From assembly GCA_964588705.1 (NCBI GenBank), contig CAZPQV010000004.1, positions 1-64,000 of the forward strand: a stretch of DNA of 64,000 bases, given 5' to 3'. The translations under genes and the position numbers were made by a program. Each line of letters begins with the position of its first letter. Positions within the stretch are counted from its first letter, which is position 1. Shown in pieces: positions 1 to 7,425 of the stretch. The DNA comes from CAZPQV01 sp964588705. Lineage in GTDB: Bacteria > Bacteroidota > Bacteroidia > Flavobacteriales > Weeksellaceae. The notes beneath the pieces are model-generated. The model was not told the DNA's origin, did no database searches, and saw only the letters and a program-made list of their open reading frames with translations.

Positions 1-320
1 CCCAGGTTCGCCTTTCTGCAGGGAGAACTGCGATGTCTCCGGAAGGGCAGGCACTATGTTTCCTTGCAGGAGCCAATTCTATTTTTGCCGGAGATAAACT
101 TCTGACCACTCCTAATCCTGATGTGAATGAGGATATGAAACTTTTTGAAAACCTGGGATTAAAACCTCAGTTGCCTTTTGAAAAACATCCCAGAAGAGAA
201 GTGGTGGAAAAGGAAAACAGCACTTTGCAGCCATTAGGAGAAAATCCAAAATGGACAAGGCCTGAGCATAAAATTGAACGCAACGAAGAAGCGAAACAGA
301 AAGCGAAAGAATTGAAATAG
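1..320 (+). CDS. bioB: Biotin synthase, C-terminal part (5' end outside window)
   Basis: The reading frame is open from the window edge and encodes the end of BioB, the radical-SAM enzyme that inserts sulfur into dethiobiotin in the last step of biotin synthesis. The visible part begins with the conserved VRLSAGR segment, whose first Arg lies near the auxiliary [2Fe-2S] cluster in the family, followed by ALCFLAGANSIF and KLLTTPNP. The CxxxCxxC radical-SAM motif lies upstream and cannot be seen. After the conserved LGLKPQLPF there is a charged Lys/Glu-rich tail of about 45 residues. The gene is followed directly by a strong hairpin terminator, so it is the last gene of its transcript. The identification is firm; the start is not visible. 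Confidence 0.95.
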   Translation, partial: QVRLSAGRTAMSPEGQALCFLAGANSIFAGDKLLTTPNPDVNEDMKLFENLGLKPQLPFEKHPRREVVEKENSTLQPLGENPKWTRPEHKIERNEEAKQKAKELK

Positions 321-334
321 ATCTTTAAAAAATA

Positions 335-362
335 AAAACTCCGGAAATTTCCGGAGTTTTTT
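335..362. terminator. Bidirectional intrinsic terminator after bioB
   Basis: A perfect inverted repeat with arms ACTCCGGA and TCCGGAGT is flanked by A and T runs, so it can end bioB on the plus strand and the phosphoesterase gene on the minus strand. Confidence 0.85.
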
Positions 363-1224
363 ATGCGATTGGGTTGGTAACTTTATTGGCAATAAATGCG
401 GCGAAACTCTGAGGTTTTATTAAATCATCGAGGTTTACAGAGGTGTCGTATACTTCGATTTCAGGTTTTTTGTATTGCTCTTTATCAAAGAAATTGAGCA
501 ACCAATTTCCATTATTATATTCAAGCCACGAAAGATTTTCGATCCAGTCACCGGAATTCAGATAATGAGTTTTCCCTTTTTCAGTGATCACTTCGCGGTC
601 TGTCGGCATATGAATATGTCCGCAAATCACATATTCGTAATGGTTATCTATGGCAAGTTCAATTGCTTTTTCCTCAAAATTTGCAATAAATTTAACAGCC
701 TCCTTTACAGAGTTTTTAATCTTTTTAGAAAGGGAAACTTTCTGTTTTCCGAAAGATTCCAATACCCAGTTAATGGCTCTGTTTACCAAAATCAGCCAGT
801 CGTAGCCGATTCCACCGATTTTTGCAATAAATTTTGCACCGCCTTTCGTCGTATGATCAAAGATATCACCATGGAAAATCCAGTGTTTCTTTCCATCAAT
901 TTCAAGAAGATACTTATCGGTAAGGAAAAGGTTTCCCATGTTGAGATCGGAATATTTTCTTAAAAATTCGTCGTGGTTTCCGGTGATGTAAATCACTTTC
1001 GTGTCCTTCTGCATCATCTTAAAAACCTCGCTGATGACCGCCATATGAGCGTTTGGAAAATATCTTTTGGAAAAAGCCCAGCCATCAATAATATCACCGT
1101 TCAGAATGAGAATTTTTGGGCGAACACTTTTTAAGTAAGCTAATAATTCTGTAGCATGACAACCATAAGTTCCCAAATGGATATCAGAAAGAATTACTAT
1201 TTCTACGTCTCTTTTATCAGACAT
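361..1224 (-). CDS. LpxH-like UDP-2,3-diacylglucosamine diphosphatase family metallophosphoesterase
   Basis: This 287-residue protein has the full set of calcineurin-like metallophosphoesterase motifs: SDIHLG at residues 13-18, NGDIIDG at 42-48, GNHDE at 82-86, HGDIFD near 118 and CGHIHMP near 200. That arrangement matches the family that hydrolyses UDP-2,3-diacylglucosamine to lipid X in lipid A synthesis, or close paralogues of it. The protein is longer than classical LpxH (about 240 residues), with an extra lysine-rich helical stretch around residues 150-190 that may contact the membrane. There is no signal peptide, in keeping with a cytoplasmic peripheral enzyme. The gene stands alone between two convergent terminators. 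The family is certain; the substrate is inferred from the family. Confidence 0.8.
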   Translation of the reverse strand: MSDKRDVEIVILSDIHLGTYGCHATELLAYLKSVRPKILILNGDIIDGWAFSKRYFPNAHMAVISEVFKMMQKDTKVIYITGNHDEFLRKYSDLNMGNLFLTDKYLLEIDGKKHWIFHGDIFDHTTKGGAKFIAKIGGIGYDWLILVNRAINWVLESFGKQKVSLSKKIKNSVKEAVKFIANFEEKAIELAIDNHYEYVICGHIHMPTDREVITEKGKTHYLNSGDWIENLSWLEYNNGNWLLNFFDKEQYKKPEIEVYDTSVNLDDLIKPQSFAAFIANKVTNPIA

Positions 1225-1236
1225 TTTGAGTTTTTA

Positions 1237-1244
1237 CAAAGTTA
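1237..1244 (-). promoter_or_regulatory. -7 promoter box of the LpxH-like gene
   Basis: On the minus strand this reads TAACTTTG, a match to the Bacteroidota consensus TAnnTTTG, 12 bases upstream of the ATG. No clear -33 TTG was found at the usual spacing. Confidence 0.55.
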
Positions 1245-1288
1245 AAGTGTCTGTATGAACTGTGGATTAATGGTAGATTAAATTTAAG

Positions 1289-1321
1289 AATCCTTCAAGG
1301 AACTAAAATCCTTGAAGGATT
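1289..1321 (-). terminator. Hairpin after pepT
   Basis: Arms AATCCTTCAAGGA and TCCTTGAAGGATT form a 13-bp perfect stem just past the pepT stop. The following T-tract on the minus strand is weak, so termination efficiency is uncertain. Confidence 0.65.
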
Positions 1322-1326
1322 TTCAG

Positions 1327-2586
1327 TTATCTCTTCTTCACCGCTCTCGCGATATTCACAATCACTTTCACCGCTTTTTCCATCGTTTCAAGTGCTACAT
1401 ATTCGTATGGTCCGTGGAAGTTCATTCCGCCTGCAAAAATGTTCGGACAAGGCAATCCCATATAAGAAAGCTGTGCACCGTCAGTTCCGCCGCGGATGGC
1501 TTTAATCTTCGGTTCAACGTTGGCATCTTTCATGGCCTGTGCTGCAATATCGATGATGTGCATTTTTCCTTCAAACTGCTGTTTCATATTTCGGTATTGC
1601 TCCTTAATTTCAACTTCTGCAGTTCCTTCACCATGTTTTTGGTTGAATTCGGCAACTTTATCCAACATCAGTTGTTTTCTTCCTTCAAATTTTTCAGCAT
1701 CATGGTCGCGGATGATATATTGAAGTTTGGCTTCCGAAACATCAGCATTTAAATCTGTTAAATGGAAAAACCCTTCAAAACCTTTAGTTGTGGCAGGTGT
1801 TTCGTTTTCAGGAAGTGTTTTTGCAAATTCTGCAGCAAGAAGTCCGGCATTTACCATTTTTCCAAAAGCATATCCTGGATGAACGCTCAGTCCGTGAATT
1901 TTAACAACAGCAGCAGCAGCGTTAAAATTTTCGTATTCCAGTTATACGACTTCACTTACGTCCATAGTATAAGCCCATTCTGCACCAAATTTTTCAACAT
2001 CAAATTTATGTGCGCCTCTTCCAATTTCCTCATCAGGCGTAAATCCAATGGCAATTCTTCCGTGCTTGATTTCAGGGTGAGCCAAAAGATATTCTGCAGC
2101 CGTTACAATCTCTGCAACACCGGCTTTGTCGTCTGCGCCAAGAAGTGTGGTTCCGTCGGTAGTGATTAAAGTTTTACCAACATAATTTTTCAGATTTTCA
2201 AATTTTGATGGAGAAAGTGTGAATCCGGTTTCTTTATTCAGAAGCAAATCACCACCATCGTAATCATCCCAAATCTGAGGTTTTACATTTTCACCATTGA
2301 AATCCGGTGATGTATCGTAATGCGCGATGAATCCAACGGTCGGCTCATCATCATTCTCAAGGTTTGACGGAATGTAGGCGTAAATATATCCGTTTCCGTC
2401 GAGCTCAACGCCTTCCAGTCCAAGGTTTTCAAGTTCTTCGAAAATATATTTTGCAATATTCCACTGCTGAGGTGTAGACGGCGTGCTTTCGCTTTCAGGG
2501 TCGCTCGTGGAGTATATTTTAGCATAATTAATGAAACGGTTCTGTAGTTTCAACTTCCATTCCAGATTGAATTCTATTGTCTGCAT
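1327..2586 (-). pseudogene. pepT: Peptidase T interrupted by one in-frame stop
   Basis: Two open segments in the same frame, 1942-2586 and 1327-1941, together encode a full-length M20B aminotripeptidase of about 420 residues. The first carries the metal-site motifs HYDTS, GADDKAG and TPDEEIGRG; the second carries RDHDAEKFEGR, RGGTDGAQLS and the late FHGPYEYV. They are separated by a TAA at 1942-1944, where the family has Glu in a VGELEYENFN context. The frame is kept, so this is a nonsense substitution, not an indel. Two nearby family glycines are valine (GTA instead of a glycine codon), giving three apparent G-to-T changes within 15 bases. Either the gene has just lost function or this is a local sequence error. 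A -7 box lies upstream. Confidence 0.85.
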
Positions 2587-2609
2587 GTTTTTGTTGTTTT
2601 GAATTTAAA

Positions 2610-2617
2610 CAAAGATA
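2610..2617 (-). promoter_or_regulatory. -7 promoter box of pepT
   Basis: On the minus strand this reads TATCTTTG, a full match to TAnnTTTG, 23 bases upstream of the pepT ATG. Confidence 0.55.
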
Positions 2618-2629
2618 AAGATTTTGGAT

Positions 2630-2657
2630 GGATGCAGGATGTTGGATGCAGGATGTT
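2630..2657. repeat. Two tandem copies of a 14-bp unit
   Basis: The unit GGATGCAGGATGTT occurs twice in direct succession in the pepT/HMG-CoA lyase intergenic region, and is itself built from two GGATG words. Confidence 0.8.
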
Positions 2658-2815
2658 TTTCGTAATTCGTCTCCAAAATTTGACCATTTAATTTAATGAT
2701 TTTCTAAATGTATTTAGTTTGTTTATTGCTGATATTGAGCGATTTAAAGCGCCCGCCGAGCAGTGTCCGGGATCCATCCAAAATTATTATCTTTACAGAA
2801 ATCTAAAAAAAGTAA

Positions 2816-3664
2816 ATGTTTCTTACCGAATGTCCACGTGATGCAATGCAGGGTTGGGGCGAATTTATCCCAACGCAAACCAAGATTGATTATATCAATT
2901 CTCTGATGAGCGTAGGGTTTGATGTTCTCGATTGTGGCAGTTTTGTGTCGCCAAAAGCAATTCCTCAGATGGCAGATTCGGGAGAAGTGCTTGATAATGT
3001 CGATAAATCGGTTTCTGACACGAAACTTTCTGTAATTGTTGCCAATATCCGTGGATCTGAAAAAGCATTGAGCCACAAAAATGTTGATATTCTTGGGTTT
3101 CCGTTTTCGATTTCAGAAACTTTTCAATTCAGAAATACCAATAAAGATCAGGAAGAAGCGTTCTGGCAGATACAGGAAATCCTGAAAATGGCTGAAAGCG
3201 AAAACCGTCAGCTGAACATTTATTTTTCCATGGCTTTTGGAAATCCTTATGGTGAAATGTGGAAGTGGGAAGACGTCGATTATTGGGCAAAACGTTTCAT
3301 AGATATTGGGATTAAAGAAGTGCAACTGTCTGATACTATTGGTGTTGCAACTGCAGAAACGATTTCTTTGCTTTTTGATAAAATCCCATCCAATAATCCT
3401 GAGATGAATTTTGGAGCACATTTCCATAACCGCTACGAAGATTCTTATTCAAAACTAAAAGCTGCTTACGATCAGGGCTGCCGCAGATTCGACAGTGCGA
3501 TTAAAGGAATTGGCGGGTGTCCGATGGCAAAAGATGATTTGGTGGGAAATATGCCCACGGAACAGGTTGTTAATTTTATGGCGGTGGAAAATATTGAGCA
3601 TAAACTGAACCTTTTACACTTCGAAAGTGCTTTTAATAAAGCTAAAGACGTATTTCATTTTTAA
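2816..3664 (+). CDS. Hydroxymethylglutaryl-CoA lyase
   Basis: The 282-residue product is a TIM-barrel lyase that splits HMG-CoA to acetoacetate and acetyl-CoA, the last step of leucine catabolism. The N-terminal TECPRDAMQGW matches the family's PRDG metal and catalytic motif. AHFHNRYEDS supplies the HxH metal ligands, and GIGGCPMAKDDLVGN contains the family's catalytic cysteine. Length is slightly short of the usual 290-300 residues because the N-terminus begins just before the first motif. The start is an ATG 20 bases after a TATCTTTA box, an imperfect -7 element. The disrupted sulfurtransferase follows 18 bases later and could share its transcript. No other leucine-degradation genes are nearby. 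Confidence 0.9.
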   Translation: MFLTECPRDAMQGWGEFIPTQTKIDYINSLMSVGFDVLDCGSFVSPKAIPQMADSGEVLDNVDKSVSDTKLSVIVANIRGSEKALSHKNVDILGFPFSISETFQFRNTNKDQEEAFWQIQEILKMAESENRQLNIYFSMAFGNPYGEMWKWEDVDYWAKRFIDIGIKEVQLSDTIGVATAETISLLFDKIPSNNPEMNFGAHFHNRYEDSYSKLKAAYDQGCRRFDSAIKGIGGCPMAKDDLVGNMPTEQVVNFMAVENIEHKLNLLHFESAFNKAKDVFHF

Positions 3665-3682
3665 TTAAATTTCATCATTCCT

Positions 3683-4528
3683 ATGAAAACAGGTGTCATC
3701 ATTTCAGCTACTGAATTGAAACAAATTCTTAATTCACCAAATCTTGTTATTTTGGATGCGAGAACCGGTAAAGATGCTCGAAACAGTTATCTTGAGCAAC
3801 ATATTAAAGGTGCAAGATTTATCGATTAGGATAAGGATTTGGCTGCGGTCGGTGAAAATTCTGCTTTCGGAGGTCGGCATCCATTGCCTTCGCCGGAACA
3901 GTTTTCTGAAACTTTATCGAATTTAGGAATTGATGAAAATTCACAGGTAGTGGTGTATGATACTTCAAGCGGGGCTAATGCCGCTGCCCGTGCATGGTGG
4001 ATGCTTCGTTCTATTGGATTGGAGAATGTTTCTGTTCTTGACGGTGGTTTGAAATCTGCTGAAAAAGAACATGTTGAAATGAGTTCGGAAGAAGAAAGTT
4101 ATGACAAAAAAGACTTCCAAATCAAAACATATTGGCAGTTTCCTTTAACAACCATTGACGACGTTGAAGAAGGTCTTAAAAATAAAACTTCAACAGTTAT
4201 AGATGTGCGGGATGCTTACCGTTATCGCGGAGAATCGGAGCCGATTGATTTGGTTGCAGGTCATATTCCGGGAGCTGATAACGTTCCTTTCTCTGAAAAC
4301 CTTGATGAAAACGGAAACTTTCTTTCTTCGGAAAAATTAAATGAAAAATATTCTGCTTTTCTGAATGGAAAACCTAATGATTTAATCATTCATTGCGGTT
4401 CGGGAGTTACGGCTTGCCACACGATTTTGGCAATGGCGCACGCAGGTTTTGAAGTTCCAAAACTGTATGTTGGTTCCTGGAGCGAATGGAGCAGAAGAGA
4501 CAAAGAAATTGCAACGGAAACTCATTAA
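3683..4528 (+). pseudogene. 3-mercaptopyruvate/thiosulfate sulfurtransferase with an amber stop at codon 49
   Basis: From the ATG at 3683 the frame encodes a two-domain rhodanese of about 281 residues, but a TAG at 3827-3829 interrupts it in the first domain, after GARFID. The rest continues in the same frame (GGRHPLPSPEQF, then the catalytic loop CGSGVTA). The CGSGVTA loop is typical of 3-mercaptopyruvate sulfurtransferases rather than thiosulfate-specific rhodaneses. The family usually has a hydrophobic residue, often Leu, at the stop position, so a single TTG-to-TAG change would explain it. No indel is needed. Translation restart at a downstream codon would lack much of the non-catalytic domain. 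It is a recent null allele or a sequencing error; the family assignment is secure. Confidence 0.85.
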
Positions 4529-4560
4529 TAACCGTTTTTTAGCAATCAGATTTTACTTTT

Positions 4561-4992
4561 TTATCCAAAAGCAACGTCGGAACTGATTCCTTTCGAACCC
4601 TTTCTGAATCTGATTTCAGGAACTGAGAAAATGGATGCTTTGGCGCGGAGTGAAACCACTCTTTTCAGATATTCCAATGATTTGGCATCTTCAAAACGAA
4701 TATTATCAATCAGGTTTTGATGAAGGACAAAATTATCATTGAAAATTTTGGTCACTTTATCAATTGATTCCTGATTTTTAACACGCACACTAATGACAAG
4801 GCTGTCATCCTCGAGTTCTCTTCTTTCTTTAAAAAAATACTGCCACAACGATGTTTTCACATCTCTCGAAATTGTTTTATCATGAAGATACATGATATAA
4901 TCAGAATCTCTGAAACCCGCACTCTCTAAGTCGTGAGAAATCTTCCCCGACTGACTTTGGCTGTGGAATAAGCCGGTAATAATGGTAGTCAT
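4561..4992 (-). CDS. Uncharacterised 143-residue protein, general-stress-protein-like N-terminus
   Basis: I do not recognise a characterised homologue. The start MTTIITGLFHSQSQSGKISHDLESAGF resembles small bacterial stress proteins in which a TGLF-type strand is followed by a helix and a xxAGF turn. Residues about 20-60 are rich in charged residues and the C-terminus ends in a basic RFRKGSKG stretch. There is no signal peptide or membrane segment, so it is probably cytoplasmic. It is convergent with the sulfurtransferase gene, with only about 30 bases between them and no obvious hairpin. The annotation as a real gene rests on length, codon use like its neighbours and isolation from other frames. 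Confidence 0.6.
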   Translation of the reverse strand: MTTIITGLFHSQSQSGKISHDLESAGFRDSDYIMYLHDKTISRDVKTSLWQYFFKERRELEDDSLVISVRVKNQESIDKVTKIFNDNFVLHQNLIDNIRFEDAKSLEYLKRVVSLRAKASIFSVPEIRFRKGSKGISSDVAFG

Positions 4993-5187
4993 AATTTCAA
5001 GGTTTGATTATTGATACAAATTTTACGAAAAATATAGGAATTGTGCAAGTTTTTTAATGTATTATTATTAATGTTGAGGCAATGGTTTTAAATCTTCATA
5101 TCAATCGTTAAAACAGTGTTTTGCCTGTTGAAAACTGAATTATAGCTCCTTTAATTAGGATTTCACTAATTTATGATTTATATCTTA

Positions 5188-5219
5188 TTGCAGTTCAATG
5201 AAATAAAGTTGTAACTTTA
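5188..5219 (+). promoter_or_regulatory. -33/-7 promoter of the OsmC-like gene
   Basis: A TTG at 5188-5190 is followed after 21 bases by TAACTTTA at 5212-5219, one base off the TAnnTTTG consensus. The arrangement sits 17 bases before the ATG, so the promoter looks intact although the gene is broken. Confidence 0.5.
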
Positions 5220-5236
5220 AATAAAAATTTCGGCCT

Positions 5237-5641
5237 ATGACTTCAAAAATTACTTATTTGGGTGATTTTAAAATCACATCGGTTCACGAAAAATCAGGCG
5301 AAGAAATCACAACCTGTGCACCAAAAAGAGAGGGTGGAACTTCGGAATACTTTTCGCCTTCTGATTTATTTGGGATTTCATTCGGGCAAAGTATGCTGAT
5401 GGCAGTAGCTGTATTGGGAAAACCAAGAGGGATAGACATTACAGGTGCAGTTTGCGATTTAAAAAAATCTACGCATCCTGAGCCAAAACGTATTTGAACG
5501 ATTTTCTGCATTATGAGAATCCCGGGTAAATTTACGGATGAAGAAAAGAAATTCATCGAAGAAACCGCTCTGAGTTCTCCGGTGGCATTATCTGTTCACC
5601 CTGATATACAGACGACCGTAATTTTCGATTATGAACAATAA
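5237..5641 (+). pseudogene. OsmC/Ohr-family redox protein interrupted by TGA at codon 87
   Basis: The frame encodes about 134 residues of an OsmC-family protein, thiol-dependent peroxidases that use two cysteines. A TGA at 5495-5497 stops it after HPEPKRI; the same frame continues with MRIPGKFTDEEKKFIEE, SPVALSVHPDI and a normal end. A single GGA-to-TGA change would explain the stop. Both positions where the family normally carries cysteines read Ser here: SFGQSML (usually Cys before ML) and LSSPVALSVHP (usually CPV). No cysteine is left at either expected site, so this looks more like real decay or a redox-dead paralogue than a single base error. A promoter and a terminator flank it. Confidence 0.75.
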
Positions 5642-5642
5642 A

Positions 5643-5669
5643 AAAACGCCGGAAACTTCCGGCGTTTTC
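5643..5669. terminator. Bidirectional terminator between the OsmC-like gene and the SufT-like gene
   Basis: Arms AACGCCGGA and TCCGGCGTT flank a short loop, with an A run before and a T-rich stretch after. Confidence 0.8.
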
Positions 5670-5686
5670 ATTTATCTTTTATTTGA

Positions 5687-6016
5687 TTAGAATAAAATTC
5701 CTAATTCAAATTTTGCTTCTTCGCTCATCATGTCTTTGTTCCAGGCCGGTTCAAAAGTAAGATCTAAATCTACGCTTTTCACACCTTCCACACCTGAAAC
5801 TTTTTCTCTTACTTCGGCAGGCATCGATTCTGCTACAGGGCAGTTTGGTGTCGTAAGCGTCATCACCACTTTTACGTCTGCATCATCCGAAATCTGCACA
5901 TCATAAATAAGCCCAAGCTCGTAAATATCTACAGGAATCTCGGGATCGTAAATGGTTTTTAATGTGCGGATTATATCTTCACCAATATTTGCAATCTGTT
6001 CGTCTGTAAGTGCCAT
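5687..6016 (-). CDS. SufT/MIP18-type (DUF59) Fe-S assembly factor
   Basis: This 109-residue protein is a single DUF59 domain. It has the characteristic IYDPEIPVDIYELGLIYDV stretch at about 22-40 and the conserved cysteine in TTPNCPVAESMP near residue 59, which in the family supports Fe-S cluster maturation or transfer. In Bacteroidota such proteins are usually linked to the SUF system; here it stands apart from suf genes and follows the exonuclease gene by 21 bases on the same strand, so the two are probably cotranscribed. Length and motif spacing are normal. The precise client proteins cannot be read from the sequence. Confidence 0.85.
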   Translation of the reverse strand: MALTDEQIANIGEDIIRTLKTIYDPEIPVDIYELGLIYDVQISDDADVKVVMTLTTPNCPVAESMPAEVREKVSGVEGVKSVDLDLTFEPAWNKDMMSEEAKFELGILF

Positions 6017-6037
6017 TTTAAAGAATTTGAAACTGTT

Positions 6038-6742
6038 TTAATTTAAACTTCTTTCCAATAAATCTTCCTGCCTGAAACGGCGGAAAACATTTGCCAAAGT
6101 TAAGACATCTTTTTCACAATATTTAACTATTCTAAATAAATCTTTCTCTATATGATAAATAGACGCTACCATTGAACCGTCGATATCGTCCTTTGGTGAA
6201 GGGATTCCGAAGATATGTGCAAGGAGCTCCAACGAGACGTAAGATTTGTAATCGCCAAACTTCCAAAGTTCCATGGTATCGATATGAGGGATATCCCATG
6301 GTTTTTTTCCATAAAGTTGAAAAGGCACTGGCGGTTGCATTCCGTTGATGAGAAACCGGCGTGCAATCCATGGGAAATCGAATTCTTTCCCATTGTGAGC
6401 ACACAATATTACGTTCTGCATCCTTGGATTATTAAAAAGCTCGCCAAACTCCCGAAGTAACATTTCTTCATTGTCATTGTAGAAACTTCTTATTTTCAAC
6501 TTCCCTGATTTATCCAGCATTCCGATAGAAATACAAATGATTTTCCCAAACTCTGCCATCACTCCGGCGCGTTCCATATAAAAATCTCCTGCTTCAATGC
6601 CCTCTTTTCGTTGCCACGATGTTTTTTTATCCCATAAATGCTGCTCGTTTTCAGAAAGGGCATCCCAATGGTCGGATTGCGGAACCGTCTCAATATCAAG
6701 AAATAAGACTCTTTCTATAGGTATAGAATTAATCATAATCAC
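6038..6742 (-). CDS. Predicted 3'-5' exonuclease, PolB-like DEDD family
   Basis: The 234-residue product carries the three exonuclease blocks of the DEDDy type. ExoI is FLDIETVP near residue 15, ExoII is CAHNGKEFDFPWI near 115, and ExoIII is VKYCEKDVLTLANVF near 210 with the Tyr and final Asp. There is no polymerase domain, so this is a stand-alone proofreading-like nuclease acting in DNA repair or processing. Two possible starts exist; the second Met (three codons in, MINSIPIE) may be the real one because it fits the usual N-terminus better. It heads a likely two-gene unit with the SufT-like gene. Confidence 0.8.
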   Translation of the reverse strand: MIMINSIPIERVLFLDIETVPQSDHWDALSENEQHLWDKKTSWQRKEGIEAGDFYMERAGVMAEFGKIICISIGMLDKSGKLKIRSFYNDNEEMLLREFGELFNNPRMQNVILCAHNGKEFDFPWIARRFLINGMQPPVPFQLYGKKPWDIPHIDTMELWKFGDYKSYVSLELLAHIFGIPSPKDDIDGSMVASIYHIEKDLFRIVKYCEKDVLTLANVFRRFRQEDLLERSLN

Positions 6743-6789
6743 AAAATTTAAAACAGTAAATTACAAAAAAGAATTTTATTGAATTTTTC

Positions 6790-7359
6790 TCAGGATAATC
6801 CTTCTAATGGATCTGTGTTTTCAGTCTTAGGTTTCTTCTCTCCACGTCTGATTAAAACTTCGTTTAAAAGATGCTCCACCTGCAATTTTTCATCAGCATA
6901 TTTTTGCTGAAGCTCGCTGCCTTCACCCATTCTTTTATAGTATTCAAGAGCTTTTAGAGCAAATTGTTTTTTATGGAAGTCAGAAAGATTTGGAATATTT
7001 GGAAACACTTTATGAAAAAGCATTTCGGTGTATGCCTGCCATTCGCGTTCGTTTTTATCTTCTACTAAAGATTCCGGAGCCTTTTGTTTCACGTGAAGCA
7101 TTTCGTGAGCGATCATATTTAGCACCAGTGCCAAATCGAAATCAAAAAGATTTCTCGGGATGTTTACCATTTGCTTTTTGCCAAGTTCACCTTCGGCGGT
7201 CAGCAATATGGAATTGGGTGAAAGTTCGTCGCGAAAGCCAAATCCTGCAAAGTTCTCGTGTTCCAGTCCAAAATTACGAATGAGGTATTCTGCAGCATCC
7301 AAAATCTGGTCCTGCGCTATATAGGAATCGATATGAAACTGAAAACTTTCTAAATTCAT
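6790..7359 (-). CDS. Uncharacterised protein with an HExxH metal-binding motif
   Basis: The 189-residue protein contains IAHEMLHVKQ at about residues 113-122, the HExxH signature of zinc metallopeptidases, followed about 20 residues later by a conserved-looking EWQAYTE segment that could provide the third ligand. No signal peptide or transmembrane helix is visible, so it should be cytoplasmic. The C-terminus is charged and probably flexible. I cannot assign a family beyond a putative minimal metallopeptidase. Its own promoter box overlaps the terminator of the upstream peptidase gene, which suggests independent transcription. Confidence 0.65.
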   Translation of the reverse strand: MNLESFQFHIDSYIAQDQILDAAEYLIRNFGLEHENFAGFGFRDELSPNSILLTAEGELGKKQMVNIPRNLFDFDLALVLNMIAHEMLHVKQKAPESLVEDKNEREWQAYTEMLFHKVFPNIPNLSDFHKKQFALKALEYYKRMGEGSELQQKYADEKLQVEHLLNEVLIRRGEKKPKTENTDPLEGLS

Positions 7360-7373
7360 TGCTCAAAAATAAA

Positions 7374-7381
7374 AAAATCTG
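7374..7381 (-). promoter_or_regulatory. -7 promoter box of the HExxH gene, fused to a terminator T-tract
   Basis: On the minus strand this reads TATTTTTG, 14 bases before the ATG. The preceding T-run is the T-tract of the S46 peptidase terminator, so one gene's stop signal and the next gene's promoter share bases. Confidence 0.65.
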
Positions 7382-7405
7382 CAGTTATTGGGACTGCAGA
7401 TTTAA
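7376..7405 (-). terminator. Terminator of the S46 peptidase gene
   Basis: AATCTGCAGT and ACTGCAGATT form a 10-bp perfect stem with a 7-9 base loop, followed on the minus strand by a run of T. Confidence 0.8.
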
Positions 7406-7425
7406 TATTTTATTGAAGTCTAATT

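Noticed and set aside
2739..2776. GC-rich island as an integron or attachment site
   Set aside because: No GTTRRRY-type core or flanking direct repeats were seen, so it is kept only as a composition anomaly.
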